A stretch of 64,000 nucleotides of DNA from Liolophura sinensis (Eukaryota > Mollusca > Polyplacophora > Chitonida > Chitonidae): NCBI RefSeq assembly GCF_032854445.1, contig NC_088306.1:20121764-20185763 (forward strand), in the 5' to 3' direction. Shown one piece after another: positions 37,776 to 49,965 of the stretch. Within the stretch, counting starts at the first letter, position 1, and each line of letters begins with the position of its first letter. Position numbers and translations under genes: made by a program. The notes under the pieces were generated by a model that was not told where the DNA came from, did not search any database, and saw nothing but the letters and a program-made list of their open reading frames with translations.

Positions 37776-40700
37776 CTTCTTTTCGGCCGTACGTGAGAAG
37801 GTCTGACAGCAACCTGCGGATGGTCGTGGGTTTCCACCGGTTTCCTCCCACCATAATAAATAAATAAATAAATAAATATATATACTTGTATGTACTTGTT
37901 GTTACATTTGCAGATGCCCAAGTTCAATTGTTAGACAGGATTAAACTCAGGGTAGTCTGTAAATGGAAGGTCTTACCAAATAGGGAAAAGGTAGATCTTT
38001 GAAAATCCACCAGAACCAATTCCTGAATACAGGTTCCACATTGCCATCTGTGTCCTTTGAAATGTTGCTGTAGGCGGATTTCTAAAAATGTGGAACAAGG
38101 CTGTACTGTTTGTGTGTTTGTATATCAAACTTATGTATCCTTAAATTTACATCAGAAAAAGTTAGAAAGAACAGTTTTTAGAACCTCTGCCCACATCACA
38201 GGCATACCCTGGGCAGGCAAGTGGCACACCACAGGCATACCATGGGAAGGCGAGTTGCACAACACAGGTATACCACAGGCAGGCAAGTGGCACATCACAC
38301 ACAAACCATGGGCTGGCAAATGGCACACCACAGGCATGCCATGGGAAGGCAAGTGGCAAACCACAGGCATACCATGGGCAGGCAAGTGGCACACCACAGG
38401 CAAACCATGGGCAGGTGAGTTGCACAACACAGGCAAACCATGGACAGGCAAGTGGCACTCCACAGACATACCATGGACAGGCAAGTGGCACACCACAGAC
38501 ATACCCTGGGCAGGCAAGTGGCACACCACAGGCATACCATGGACAGGCAAGTGGCACACCACAAACAAACCATGGGCAGGCGAGTTGCACAACACAGGCA
38601 TACCACAGGCAGGCAAGTGGCACATCACACGCAAACCATGGGCTGGCGAGTGGCACACCACACGCAAACCATGGGCAGGCGACACCACACACCACAGGCA
38701 AACCATGGGCAGATAAGTGGCATGCCACAGACATACCATGGACAGGTGAGTGGCACATCACACGCAAACCATGGGCTGGCAAATGGCACACCACAGGCAT
38801 GCCATGGGAAGGCAAGTGGCACACCACAGGCAAACCATGGGCAGGCAAGTGGCACATCACAGGCAAACCATGGGCAGGCGAGTTGCACAACACAGGGAAA
38901 CCATGGACAGACAAGTGGCACCCCACAGACATACCATGGACAGGCAAGTGGCACACCACAGACATACCCTGGGCAGGCAAGTGGCACACCACAGGCATAC
39001 CATGGACAGGCAAGTGGCACACCACAAACAAACCATAAGCTGGTGAGATGCACAACACAGGCATACCACAGGCAGGCAAGTGGCACATCACATGCAAACC
39101 ATGGGCTGGCGAGTGGCACACCACACACAAACCATGGGCAGGCGAGTGGCACACCACAGGCATACCATGGGCAGGCAAGTGGCACACCACAGGCAAACCA
39201 TGGGCAGATAAGTGGCATGCCACAGACATACCATGGACAGGCAAGTGGCATACCGCAGGCAAACCATGGACAGGCAAGTGCTACACCACAGACATACCAT
39301 AGACAAGCGAGTGGCACACTACAGGCAAACCATGGGCAGACAAGTGTCACACCACAGACACATGATGGACAGGCAAGTGGCACACCACAGGCATACCATG
39401 GACAGACAGGTGGCACACCACAGGTAAACCATGGACAGGCAATAGTGTCACACTAATGGCATACTACAGTTTTAAATGAGATTTGCTTACTGCGTGATGC
39501 TTGGCGAGATCTCTCATGACCAAGTGTGTGGCATCAACAGCGACTTTCGTCTGAGCTAGGTACAAGCTCTCCCGGCTCCGCACCATTCCGTACAGACATT
39601 CAAAGCACTGCTCAGGCTCCATGAAGTGTAAGAAGAGCGCCGCCAGTGGGAAGAGGCTGGGGCAGAATGTGATGTCAGGGTTTAGGTTTTCCAGCACAAT
39701 CAGGACAGTGTGAACCTGGTGCACACCCGTCGGGGTGAGGAAATACTGGGGCATGTGGGCGGGGTCAACGAAGGACGGCACCGGTAACTCTTTACGCACC
39801 TCTGACATATTTAACAAAGACAACCAGTTTATAAGGCAAGTACATAATACATTCAGCTGAATTAAACAGTGATGTGGACACAGTGACAAGTAACATATGT
39901 ACAACCAAAAACAATTCAACCTTAAGACTGGGAGAAGACATTTATACATATACTAAATTTGAGTTTGCATGTAAAATATTCAAATGGTCTCCATACTTGT
40001 CTTTATGAATGAAAACAGCATAAAATTCACTTATACTCAATGTTACAAATAATTATAAATTTCAGTTTCAAAAAGAATTTCTTATTTCATCATAGTATCA
40101 CAGTCTTGCCAGAAGATAATTTTGAACAACAATTTTGAACAAGTCAAAAAAAAATCTGAATAACAACCCATCAAGTTATTTTGTATACATGTAGTCTTAC
40201 CTCCTTTAAATATTTCATCCACCATATCCTGGAAAATACTAGAGCCCCAACTGAAAACTAATTTACAGGTCTGCAGCCAGAGCTTACTTCTCACTGGATG
40301 GCCGACAGACAAAATATTTGATCGCAGCCAATGTTTCAAGTGTTTTTTATCGTTAGTTTTTATCAAAACATTAAACTGTTCCTCAGGCTTTTTTGAGTGT
40401 TCTTTTTCTGTGGGGAAATCAGGCATATGGAACAAAGCCTCAGGTTTTACAAGCATTGGCATTCTTACTTCCTTCTTAGCACTCTCTGTTTTCTTTGTTG
40501 GTTGGGATTGTTCAATTTTCCCATTTTGCAGATCTGACTCTTGGCTACTCCCTTCTCCTCTTACGCAACTATTCTCATTAAAGTTGCCTTCTTCACTATT
40601 GCTTTTGGAAACTTCAGAATCCTTTGATACTTTCTCAGATTTCAGACTTGCACATTCTTTCTTAGCAGACTTCTCCTCTTTAATATTTTCAGAATTTCCA

Positions 40701-41047
40701 GTCGTAGAACAACTTCCTGTATTTTCATCATTGGCCACATCTTTATCACTGTGCTTTCCATCGATTTCATTATCCTTGGTTGAAACAGAGTCATCTGATT
40801 GGTCAACATCTTCCACTCCCTCCTTCCCATTAACTAAACCTCCATCATTCTGGGAATTTTCCTCTGTGGTGTCAGAGCCTGAGCCATTCTCTTCAACATT
40901 CTCCTCGGTTTTTCCACTGGATAATGAAGGCTTCACCCCTTGGACAGTCTTCTTATCTTCATAGTCATTGGTTGACTCTTCTAACAGCTGCCCATCCACT
41001 AGATTCACACCACATGGCTCTCCTTTTTCTCCACCATTCACCTCCAT
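28871..41047 (-). CDS. TBC1D24: TBC and TLDc domain protein, TBC1D24/Skywalker type, ten coding exons
   Basis: The exons (minus strand) are 41047-40201, 39801-39491, 38081-37977, 37361-37271, 36528-36425, 35549-35316, 31753-31637, 30313-30155, 29761-29547 and 29006-28871. All junctions are GT-AG with matching phases, giving 772 codons. The TBC domain spans about residues 230-520 (LKHWLRSNIL, PSFVDPAHMPQYFL, NPDITFCPSLFPL, ECFECLYGM, VKVLYRVALAIL). TLDc fills about 590-772 (IWGWLPARYTVCQPQLLYTS, PTLFVIKTTRNE, STDWRER, FGSGETFIF, CDTFNNPPLC, ending VFGFT). The order and motifs match animal TBC1D24 and fly Skywalker, which act in synaptic vesicle traffic and bind phosphoinositides; the LKxxxR of that pocket is present. 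The first 190 residues are an acidic Ser/Asn/Glu-rich tail absent from the human protein (559 residues). Exon 7 has the weakest acceptor, chosen because only it keeps the frame. Confidence 0.93.
29215..29640. repeat. 162-bp tandem triplication of the exon 9 donor end
   Basis: 'tacaatcagagtgtgattg' stands at 29231, 29393 and 29555, a period of exactly 162 bp. Each copy contains the last 90 or so bases of coding exon 9, its splice donor, and about 70 bp of CA-rich intron. The copy at 29543-29640 is the real exon end. The other two lie in intron 9 and keep a donor-like site. Confidence 0.93.
29835..30020. mobile_element. MITE family C fragment in intron 8
   Basis: It begins 'actccaattcttctac' and shows the family body ('gaaagagcaactaccag', 'agaatatgcttgaacgaaca'). 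The right terminal repeat is missing. Confidence 0.75.
30240..30710. repeat. Tandem triplication of the exon 8 acceptor end
   Basis: About 75 bases of coding exon 8, its 3' splice site and some 50 bases of intron are repeated with periods of 135 and 143 bp. The boundary 'cag|ctg' recurs at 30313 (real), 30448 and 30591. A worn fourth copy lies near 30668-30705 ('ttcagccccagatagtga'). The copies retain the acceptor sequence. Confidence 0.93.
32847..33091. mobile_element. MITE with 28-bp terminal inverted repeats and TA ends, intron 6
   Basis: The left end 'taccctaattcttctaaaat' is mirrored by the right end, whose reverse complement is 'taccccatttcttctaaaat', continuing 'ttgggaca' in both. The flanking TA fits Tc1/mariner-type insertion. 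A related partial arm ('aacaggaattccac', 'aaaaattaggag') occurs near 52930-52970. Confidence 0.85.
33088..33668. repeat. 42-bp minisatellite with alternating A/B monomers, intron 6
   Basis: About 14 units. Type A reads 'ttgtagcaattggcattagg' plus 'ccccgctaaat'; type B reads 'gatgtagcaactggcaccag' plus 'gccctgctaaat'. From about 33210 to 33660 A and B mostly alternate, which makes a higher-order dimer of about 83 bp. The array abuts the right end of a MITE. Confidence 0.95.
35075..35310. repeat. 83-bp tandem repeat next to exon 6 donor
   Basis: 'tgatatttgagcc' recurs at 35118, 35201 and 35284. Units also share 'aacctacacagatcaaca' and 'tctaatggtagtggtac'. About 2.7 copies end a few bases from the exon 6 splice donor at 35315. 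Confidence 0.92.
35615..35840. mobile_element. MITE family C, reverse copy in intron 5
   Basis: It runs from 'atcaaccttttcgcat' to 'gtgaaaaggttgagg'. The body is the reverse complement of the copy at 27722, and both terminal repeats are present. Confidence 0.82.
36110..36365 (+). mobile_element. SINE family A copy in intron 5
   Basis: A nearly full copy: damaged head ('attagcatgccagcacgg'), B box 'gagttcaagtcc', core 'tttcctcccactataatg' and tail 'atattcttgagcgtagc'. Confidence 0.9.
37780..37880 (+). mobile_element. SINE family A core fragment in intron 3
   Basis: Only the middle of the SINE is present ('ggccgtacgtgagaaggt' to 'tcctcccaccataat'). It joins directly to an AAATA run, and an AT microsatellite lies just upstream. 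Confidence 0.85.
38185..39460. repeat. 33-bp minisatellite, about 38 copies, intron 2
   Basis: The unit is near 'ggcaagtggcacaccacagg' plus 'cataccatgggca'. Several variant classes (aggcata, aggcaaa, agacata; ggcaagtggc, gcgagttgca) recur in the same order about every 300-400 bp, so a higher-order structure exists. Because 33 is divisible by 3 and units lack stops, frames of 195 to 371 codons stay open on both strands. They are repeat artefacts inside an intron. Confidence 0.96.
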
Positions 41048-41170
41048 TGTAAACTCAAAAAATACTCTCTAAACCAATCTCTGAGATTGTTGAAATTTTT
41101 CTTAAGAGGTAGTCATGTTTCTGGATAGTCACCTATAGTTCACTATTTTCCAGTCATTCTCCAAACCATC
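41048..41170 (-). other. 5' UTR portion of TBC1D24-like first coding exon
   Basis: On the minus strand a clear acceptor, 'gttttttgtcttcacag', ends at 41171. The exon then runs 123 bp to the ATG at 41047. At least one noncoding exon must therefore lie further right (above 41200); it could not be located. Confidence 0.65.
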
Positions 41171-41287
41171 CTGTGAAGACAAAAAACAAAAAGCTGTGTT
41201 AGCACACTGAGAATAATGCTAGGTGACATGGATGCGCAAATAATTCCTAAACTCATAATTTAATCAAATCAATTGACATGCACAACA

Positions 41288-41432
41288 AAATTTATTTATT
41301 TCATTGGTGCTTTACGCTGTTCTCAAGAATATTTCACTTATACCATGACAACCAGCATTATGGCAGTAGGAAACCATGCAGCGCCCAGGGGAAACCCACG
41401 ACCATCCGCAAGTTACTGACAGACATTCCCAG
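41288..41432 (-). mobile_element. SINE family A fragment
   Basis: Reverse tail and core ('ttctcaagaatatttcac', 'cccacgaccatccgcaag'). Confidence 0.85.
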
Positions 41433-41635
41433 CATACATAAAGTATAACTTTAAATGAATTCACTGGATCTAAACCATTCAAAATTCATGGAATATTCAT
41501 AATATTTATTTATCGAATAACATTATTTCCAGCAATATTAAGTCTATTAAGGTGTGAACCTATACTAGCTTTAAATATCACTTCAGAGTTAAAATTACTA
41601 CATCTATTCCATATATATATATATATCACTACAGT

Positions 41636-41795
41636 ACAGAGGAAGGTCTACCAACAACATACGGATGGTTGTGGGTTTCCCCCAAGGCTCAGCCCGATTT
41701 CCTCCCAACATAATACTGGCCGCTGTCATATAATTGAAAGATTCTTGAGTATGACATAAAACACTGGTCAATCAAACAAATAAATAAATAAATAC
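41636..41795 (+). mobile_element. SINE family A fragment
   Basis: Forward core and tail ('aggtctaccaacaacat', 'tttcctcccaacataatac', 'attcttgagtatgac') ending in an AATAAAT run. It abuts a MITE C copy. Confidence 0.85.
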
Positions 41796-41796
41796 A

Positions 41797-41990
41797 TACC
41801 CTAATTCTTCAAACATGTCACATATGAAGGAGCAACTTCCAGTGCAATTTATGCACATTTTTAATTTGGATTTGGAGACAAAACTACATTGGCTGGACTG
41901 GCCAGTGTCATGTCTTCACAAAAAGTATAAATACACAGAACAATGCCTTCAGAACAACTTGCAATATGTGAAAAGATGAAATCACAAGAA
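41797..41990. mobile_element. MITE family C copy
   Basis: It starts 'accctaattcttcaaac', contains 'gagcaacttccagtgcaatt' and ends near 'tgtgaaaagatgaaatcac'. Confidence 0.75.
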
Positions 41991-41999
41991 ATATTAAGA

Positions 42000-44900
42000 T
42001 CAGACACAACAAAAAATTTACCTATAGTATGAAAAACATTATCACTCAAGTTTCATTGAAACACATGTTCTGACCTTAATAGATCATACGATATCAGTCT
42101 GGCCTGTAAGTATGACACAAGAGCTAACACTAAACAAACATCCACTCATGTACATAGTGCTACCACATCCTATCAGAATGAATGAATGAATGGGCATCGC
42201 TTTAGGACAAATCAACATTCACATTAACATGTACTTGTAAGGTGACAAAACATATCAATATCAAACTCAATATTATTAAACTCCCACTTCCAACATGCAT
42301 AATGTCACGCACAAATTGTCAAGTTTAACACCACGAAGAAATACTGTAATTATCCTAAATGACACAAAATTTCGCCAACAAAAGTGCATTTTTAGAGGCA
42401 AATAACGTCACAAGATATTAGTTTTGATGCTGAAACTTACAAATTTTCCAGTATAATATCATCCCATATTCTAAGCAAACCCCAAAGCACCTTTCTACAA
42501 TCAACAGAACTCTCAGAATCAGGAAAATGGGCAAGTTAGTCATGGACAAAATTTCTCGTCATTTAGAGTAAATAACATTTTAATACTATTAGATCATTAA
42601 TAATCCACTTTGCACTGGTAAATGTTAACTATATTCAATATGCACTGTAAACATATGGAAATTTGTAAGACTTAATAAGGAGAGTAGCTGTTAGAGCTGA
42701 CTGTATGGTCTCTACACACATCTCAGCACAATCTTAATGCACCCTTCATTCACTCCCTCTATTCACTGCATACCTGCATATATCTTGATGTATGCATGCA
42801 TCAACAGAACTTCTTGCAAGCTAGACACATGTAAAAGTCCACAGCAGGTAATACTTTGAGTATAGAGTACAGACTGACCTATCTGAGAGCTAATCTTAAA
42901 GAGCTGATAATGAGCTAGAGTTACCCCCCCCCCCCCCACTCTTTTTCAGAGCACATATGACCTTGGAGGGGGGAGGGGCAGGGGGGGCAACATGCCAGCA
43001 TAGTCAGGTTGAGATTAGAGATCAAACTATGTTCTACACATGCACACAACATGACAATCCACTGTTCAAATCAGTGTCCCACAACAGAACATGTAGAAAA
43101 CCTTTAGTGACGTTGAAAATAGATCATATCTGAAAATATTTTTCTCAAAATGCCCTAGAGATGAAAATTAGTGTGATATTCAAATTTCAAGGTAAGCTTT
43201 GAAAAAGAGTGTTAATATATGTGCAAGAAATTTAAGGTAAGCCATTAACAAATATCTAGAACATTCATAAGTTTAGACAAACTTTGAAATCAGGCAGTCT
43301 CATTTCCAATTTTAATTTTGTCAGAATAGTGTGTCTCAAAGACAATGAGAAATCCCCCTGGCTAAAACTACCAGTATTTTAATTTTCTTTCATGTTAATT
43401 TTTTAGGGTATGAAAAGAATTTAAAATAAAATAAAATATGGTGGTCTTTTTAGACCACATCTACATGTAATTGATGTGACATCACAACACTTTCTTCTTA
43501 AAAATTACCCTTATCTGTCTACAGAACATTTCGAAAATAGTTAATTTTAGTGAAATTATCTTTTATAAACTCCGTCAGTATCATCCTAATGACATTTCAG
43601 GTGCTTGAAATACTATGGAAATCCTCTGCAAAATTTGGTATCAAAAGCCCACCTTAGAAAAATGACTTGTGTGTCCAAATTGGAAAAAAAAATTCAAAAA
43701 CAAAACTGAAAGTATTTATGAGTTCTCTACTGCCTTTCATTTGAAGTGTGCATTAATTTTTACTTTATGTACATTTTGATAGTTGGCTTCCTTTCCAAAT
43801 AGTCTTATGGGTTGTAATACTTGAAAATGTACAGTCCACAAACCTAGATTCAAATATATGCTGAAAAATTTTAACATGAGTAAATAGGTTCAGCAGACAA
43901 CATCATACCAAACACCTTTAGATATAATGAGGCCAAGGATAAAAAATAAAAAAGTAAATCCTCCTGATAACTGAGTCTGTAGAAAGCATCTATTACAGAA
44001 GCACTCATACACATTTACCATCTCAAAATACAATCTTTGCTTAACACCATCTAAGTTTAGTTTTTTTAAGCACTGGGAAGCTTTTCACTTACACATTTCC
44101 CCCTCTTCACACCCTCTTTTCATCCATGTTTGGTTCTATTCTACACTATACATGCAGGTTTAAAAAGCAAATGAACAGTAAATAGCAATGGATCATTTGA
44201 CTTGGCGAACTAAGGCACATATCAGTTAGCATTAGCTAATATATGGAGAGGGTAATCTATCCAACTACATGTATACATGTGTATAAGCCAGATCAGAAAC
44301 TGAACTGCCCATGTTGGGCAATAAGCTACAGAACTGTTCTCTTTGCCTCTATGAACCAAATTCATTCCCAGAAGCTTTCACACTCTGTTGACAGTCTGTA
44401 AAAGATAAAGATCTCTGGGTTTGCTATACAAGTGACACTGGATAACTAGGAATGTATCCCAAGTCTTATACTTTTGTCTTTAGTTTCAAATTTATCACTT
44501 TATCTAGTTCATATTAAACAACCAACAGTTGTGAAGACTAGGTTGATGCTTTTCATTAGCCAATGAGCCCCTTCTCAGATGTTCATTTGAAGAAGTCAGA
44601 TTCTCAATAAACTGACCTAAATCAACCATGTGGAAGCAACCTGGGCATAAAATCTCCCAAATTACCAGTACCTTAATGCTTAGTTTTTACTGCCGTAAAT
44701 CTGCTGTCAAACATTCAGAATGAATGAAAACATTACGGATATAAATTTCAGATATAATTAACCATCATTGGCCGGTTCCTTAGATGACAATAGGAAAACT
44801 CTGAAATATCAAGATAGGGCTAGATTTCAAAAATAAGACTCCCATTAGACAGTGTTAAAACGAATGTCAAAATTTTAAAATTGCACAACTAGATGGACTA

Positions 44901-47630
44901 GGGCTACATGTACCAGGCCTCATTTAAAAGTCATCCGAAAAGATGATAAACTGTAGTTCAATTAAATTAAACGCTGAGATCTACTTTCAACAATTTCTGG
45001 CGAAAATAGACCTCAACGTTTAACTACACAAACTACACTGTAGGCCTACAACAAGGAAATAGTAAAGTTTGTGTTCCTGCCCACTGTTTGTCGATGAGCC
45101 CTTTCTCACACGCTCTTGCGAAAACCAAATTCCTCAGTGTACTGATGCCATAACCTCTGCCACTTGACCGAAAAGCAACATAATCTTTACTAATCCTTGC
45201 ATTCCCAAACCAAGTGCTGGACACGAAAATTGGTGTCTCAATGATATCTGTCTGATTTGGCAGACGACGCTCGCTGTGACTTTACAAACCAACACTTTCT
45301 GGACAAACCACATCTTCTTGATGAAATATAAAATAAAACCAGTAACTTCTCCAATAAATTAGAGAGAAAATGTTCCAAAAGAAAACAAATTTAGGCCTAC
45401 CGAATGTTCAATGATCAATAGCCCTTCTGCTCAGTCTGTCAGCTCTTTATTTCTGACCTTGACCTTTGACATGAGTTTCTGCATGATATGGTTGGGGAAG
45501 AGGCTCGAAACCTGTACTTGCGTTATGTTGGGAGGGGGGCGGGGTCTGTACTTTAAGGATTCCGTGTAACTTTGACAAAACAAAGGCAGTATAAAAAGGA
45601 CATACCGGTACACAGAAATAATCAAGATAACCAGCACAAAAATGAAGGAGGAAATGTGTAGCGTTACTGGCTTTAATATATTTGGATATCTTTTTTTTTT
45701 TTTTAATAAATAAAACACTGTCTCTATAGGGCTATGTTCTACATAAATATATAAGCCCATAGAGCTAGGTTGGGATGAATCCGCAATTTCCAAGCATGCA
45801 GAAAATGTATAAGCATGATAAATATTTTCTGTCTCTGACCCCTTCCCATATTTACCTACAATTTAACATGTACACATATATCATTGTTTAGAATGTGTAG
45901 ACTGTTTATATATCCCAATGGAATTCGACTCTTACAGATGTGGAAAATTTTACTCACTGTACAGCATATAGGCTTACGTTAGCTGACTGGATTGAGGCCG
46001 AGGCGATATAGAAAAGCATGAGACTGCGTCACGCCTCACATGATGCGACCGTCTCAGCGGCGTGATATTCAGCCAAACTTCAAACAGGGTCACTTCAACC
46101 TCTGCTGATAATTTTTGTAATATCTATGAAGTTGACCTTCAGTTATATATCATATGAGTTGTTAAGATGTTCATCCAAATGACGGCGATGTTATACTTGT
46201 CCTCCTAACCTTTGAAATAGTCAATGCACTGAATAATTTACCGAAAAATTACAACTGAGAACTTCAAGGTGCAATTTTAACACACTGGAGCAGCATCGAC
46301 TCTGGGATAAAACAATCATTCTAATTGTCTAATTTTATTCTGTTATTTTTTAATTTTTCGGAAAGATAGGGCCTAGTAGTAGTGCTGAAAGCAATTAATT
46401 ACATTTTTTTTGGAACAGGTGTTTCAAAAATTAGAAGAATTAAGTTTATGCAATATTCGATCTTTATTTTGACAGCGCTGCATCTTTCTAGACTAAAAAA
46501 AACTGTTTTGGAGATTAATAACTGTTTTTGTGCATCTACTACAGAGCAAAATCTTTGTCTCCATAACGATGATTATGCAGGTCCTATGCAGTGTCTTCTA
46601 CCTGCAGGCCTATACAGATTTCCTATAAATGATGCAGCTGCGGCGCTATAAATAGCTTAGGCTTATATAAACCCAACCTGCATGCTTCATCCATGTGATA
46701 TGACCGAATTAAAGTTGAAAACGACGTTAAAACTTCAGAAAAAAAAATAAATAATAAAAAAATAATACAACAAGTATAACACTATAAACACGTACATGCT
46801 CCATCCAACATGTGTGTGCGTGTGCATGCGTACACATGCGTATTCTTTCTCCGGATTATGGTTATATTTAATGTGCGGAGCCTCCGCAGCAAAATCCCTC
46901 GATCAGGAGATTCTCACTAATGGTCATGGCTTTCTCCGGGCTATCTCCAGTTTCCTCGCACCATAATTCTGGCCGCGATTTGAACACTGACTTCACTCAT
47001 TCGCCTAAAATATACCTTGCGCTCATACATCATTGAAAACTCTTGACTGCTTCTCTTTGCATCATTCTGTCCTAATTTCGTACATATATACTTTCTTATA
47101 TTTCTTTGGTGGTTTGTGGCAGACGTCGTTTTGGGAATTGACCTAGCGATTATTGACCTGGAACATTGGTTAACGGCTGGTTTACGAACGTCTACTTTTA
47201 CATATTTTATCAACTGTCTCACAAACTGTAAGTCGGCCTGGCTTTGCATGACCTACACGGCAGGGATATTTCTGCTTGCTAAGGATTTCCTGAAGTGTGC
47301 GAATGCTTCAAAGTTCTGTCACACTCAGTCCCTGGTCAGATGATCGCAAACGATAAGATACTTATAGAGAATTGAGCAATATCACGTATATAGCCCTTCA
47401 GATATATGGAGGAGGGATCATATGTAGTGAGTTTATAGTTACTGGTTAACTGTAAGACTTGAAACTATATATATACACAGGGGCACAGCATATGAGAAAT
47501 CAGGATTTGAGATACCAAAGCTATATTCGTGGTGAGTTTGCAGCTATACACATTTCCGTGTATGCAATAGATAATACCTATAGTAGTATTCCATTCCATC
47601 TGCTGTCATTTGTGTCATTTGTGTATATTT
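42000..47630. other. Long gene-free region upstream of the TBC1D24-like gene
   Basis: No coding exon recognised on either strand. It contains a family F repeat at 42355-42545, a C-homopolymer near 42925, a possible half copy of fold-back family H near 43585-43730, and a GC-richer patch at 45960-46080. The patch could be a promoter for the minus-strand gene (no direct evidence). A 63-codon frame at 45224-45033 shows no recognisable domain. Confidence 0.4.
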
Positions 47631-47644
47631 GGTACTGATAAAAT

Positions 47645-48365
47645 TTATACCAGATGTGAAGCATTTGTGTCACGGCCATGTGGTATAAGTCTATTATTTA
47701 TGTCACGGCCACATAGTATAAGCCATTGATTTGTGTTACCGCCATACAGTATAAGTCAATAATTTATGCCACGACCACATAGTATAAGTCAATAATTTAT
47801 GCCATGGCCACATAGCATAAGTCAGTAATTTATGCCACGGCCACATAGTATAAGTCAGTAATTTATGTCACGGTAAGTCATTCATGTTACGGTAAAGTCA
47901 AGCATTTATGTCATGTTCATACGGTAAAGTCAAGCATTTGTGCCACACTCGTACGATAAGTCAAACATGTCATATTCAGAACGGAAATTAAAAATTTAAG
48001 TCCTATTCATTCATTTTTGTCACATTCAAACCGCGTAAGTGAAACATTTATGTGACGTTCGTACGGTACAGGTCAAACATTTATGTCACATTCATACCGT
48101 AAGTGAAACATTTATGTGACGTTCGTACGGTACAGGTCAAACATTTATGTCACATTCATACCGTAAGTGAAAACATTTATGTGACGTTCGTACGGTACAG
48201 GTCAAACATTTATGTCACATTCATACTGTAAGCGAAACATTTATGTGACGTTCGTACGGTACAGGTCAAACATTTATGTCACATTCATACCGTAAGTGAA
48301 ACATTTATGTGGCGTTCGTACGGTACAGGTCAAACATTTATGTCACATTCATACCGTAAGTGAAA
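47645..48365. repeat. Minisatellite passing from 33-bp monomers to a 64-bp dimer
   Basis: The left part (47645-47990) has variable units of about 33 bp ('gccacggccacatagtata', 'agtcagtaattta'). The right part (48010-48365) has five nearly identical 64-bp units made of two related halves, 'gtgaaacatttatgtgac' and 'ggtcaaacatttatgtcac'. Confidence 0.93.
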
Positions 48366-48566
48366 TGTTTAGGGCCCATTTTTACCCATGCATGAGTTAA
48401 TCATTGTGTTCTTTTCAATTAAACTGTTAGATCACATGATGTCCGCTGTCATTCTGTTTCAGAATCCCATTTTATTACGTAACTGACCAGTAGCGTGGGT
48501 TAATTCCGTCATTATGTGCTTTATTTCTCAGTTTATATATATATTCATTTTGCCTCAGTTACCGTA

Positions 48567-48827
48567 TACACTCAAAAAATTCATCTGTTAATTTCAACAG
48601 AATGTCTGTTGTCTGAGTGACGCTAGACTGTATTATGTTATTGCAACAGATCATTGTGTTAAATATAACATACATATTCTATTAATTCAACATAGAATTT
48701 CTATCAGACTTACAGGATATTATGTTGAATATGACACATTGTTATGTTATAACAACGGAATACATTCTCGCATCACTCAGGCGACATACTTTTTGTTAAA
48801 TATTAACAGATTACATTTTTTTCAGTA
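48567..48827. mobile_element. MITE family E, intact copy (261 bp)
   Basis: Terminal inverted repeats of about 60 bp start 'tacactcaaaaaattcatc' and, read in reverse from the other end, 'tactgaaaaaaatgtaatc'. TA borders fit a Tc1/mariner-derived element. No coding capacity. Confidence 0.88.
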
Positions 48828-49499
48828 TACGACATTCCTATTTATATATCCATGCCACTGATCATCATTAGGCTCATACGTCCACTAATGTTACGTCTTT
48901 TACAGTAACTCAGTATCCATGTAGCATGCTGTAACTCTTTACCTTCATCCAATCCGTAAATTTATCCGATGCCTTTCATTCATTTTGTTAATTCATTTCT
49001 TCGCATATATATAACTTAAAGTTTTAGAAGTTGCATTTCTCAATTCATTTCACTGCTTGTTGGGGTTTGTGAATGGCGCGTCTATGACACACCAATATGG
49101 TGTGTACATCTGTGCGTCACATGGCGGGAAGTTCGTCAGTAACTTGCTAAAGGTCGGTGGTTTAACCCTGACACTCAAATAATCAATTGATCTTAAAATC
49201 TGTACATAATTTTATAATCATGTCCAACATATTCACCATCCTAGCCCAGCAGTAATATCATTTGATTTTGATTTTTCTTTGCTCCCATCACTTTATTCTG
49301 TTCATGTACATGTCATTTGTTCTTTTTGTTGTCTATGTTATTTTATGTATATACGTTGATTTTATTGTTAAGGAGATCCCCTCGTGAGCTGTGGGAAATC
49401 CTCAATAAACAAATAAAGAATTACAATTACAATTGCACTTATGTTTTCTCCACCTACATAATCCTGAGCACCATGTACATCGCAGTACATGGTAAGTAA

Positions 49500-49935
49500 T
49501 TCTCGAGTATCGAGTATGTGGCTAAAACATAAATTAATGAATAGATAAATCTCAACTCTTTTATAACATTCATAGACTAGCCTTGATATTAAATATATAT
49601 TTAATATTTGAATGCTACTATGGGCTCTATGTGCCATGCTGACAGTATCTAGGAACTCTGACTTCACATCACCTTTTTTTCCTCATGCTCACCAGAAGAA
49701 AGGAATCTTTTGGAACATTATCTGAGTCATGATTTACTCATGGGTAAACTAGTTATTCCAACACTCAGTGTCGTGATTAGAGTTGGAAAAATTTCCTGTG
49801 ACGTCGGAGTTCCTAAGCTTTGATAGTATGATCCATAAATCCCACCTTAGAATTCAAATTTTTGAATATAAAAAATCTAAAAAAAATAAATGAAAGTATA
49901 TTTATGCATAGCTTTAAGTGGTCTATTTAGTGATG
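49500..49935. mobile_element. Fold-back element, family H, copy 3
   Basis: The left arm has 'gctgacagtatctaggaact' (about 49638). The right arm has 'gtgacgtcggagttcctaag' and 'tatgatccataaatccca'. It ends in 'aaaaaaataaatgaaagtat' and 'ttatgcatagctttaag', as does copy 1. Confidence 0.82.
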
Positions 49936-49965
49936 CCTACTTCGATTTTTAGAGGTCTTTTCCTT

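Noticed and set aside
38152-39456. Open frames of 195-371 codons on both strands
   Set aside because: They are produced by the 33-bp minisatellite in an intron of the TBC1D24-like gene; the peptides are pure 11-residue repeats in several frames at once.
40410-40964. 184-codon plus-strand frame
   Set aside because: Antisense shadow of the low-complexity first coding exon of the TBC1D24-like gene.
47116-47343. 75-codon plus-strand frame after an acceptor-like site
   Set aside because: No ATG start, no recognisable domain and no partner exons.
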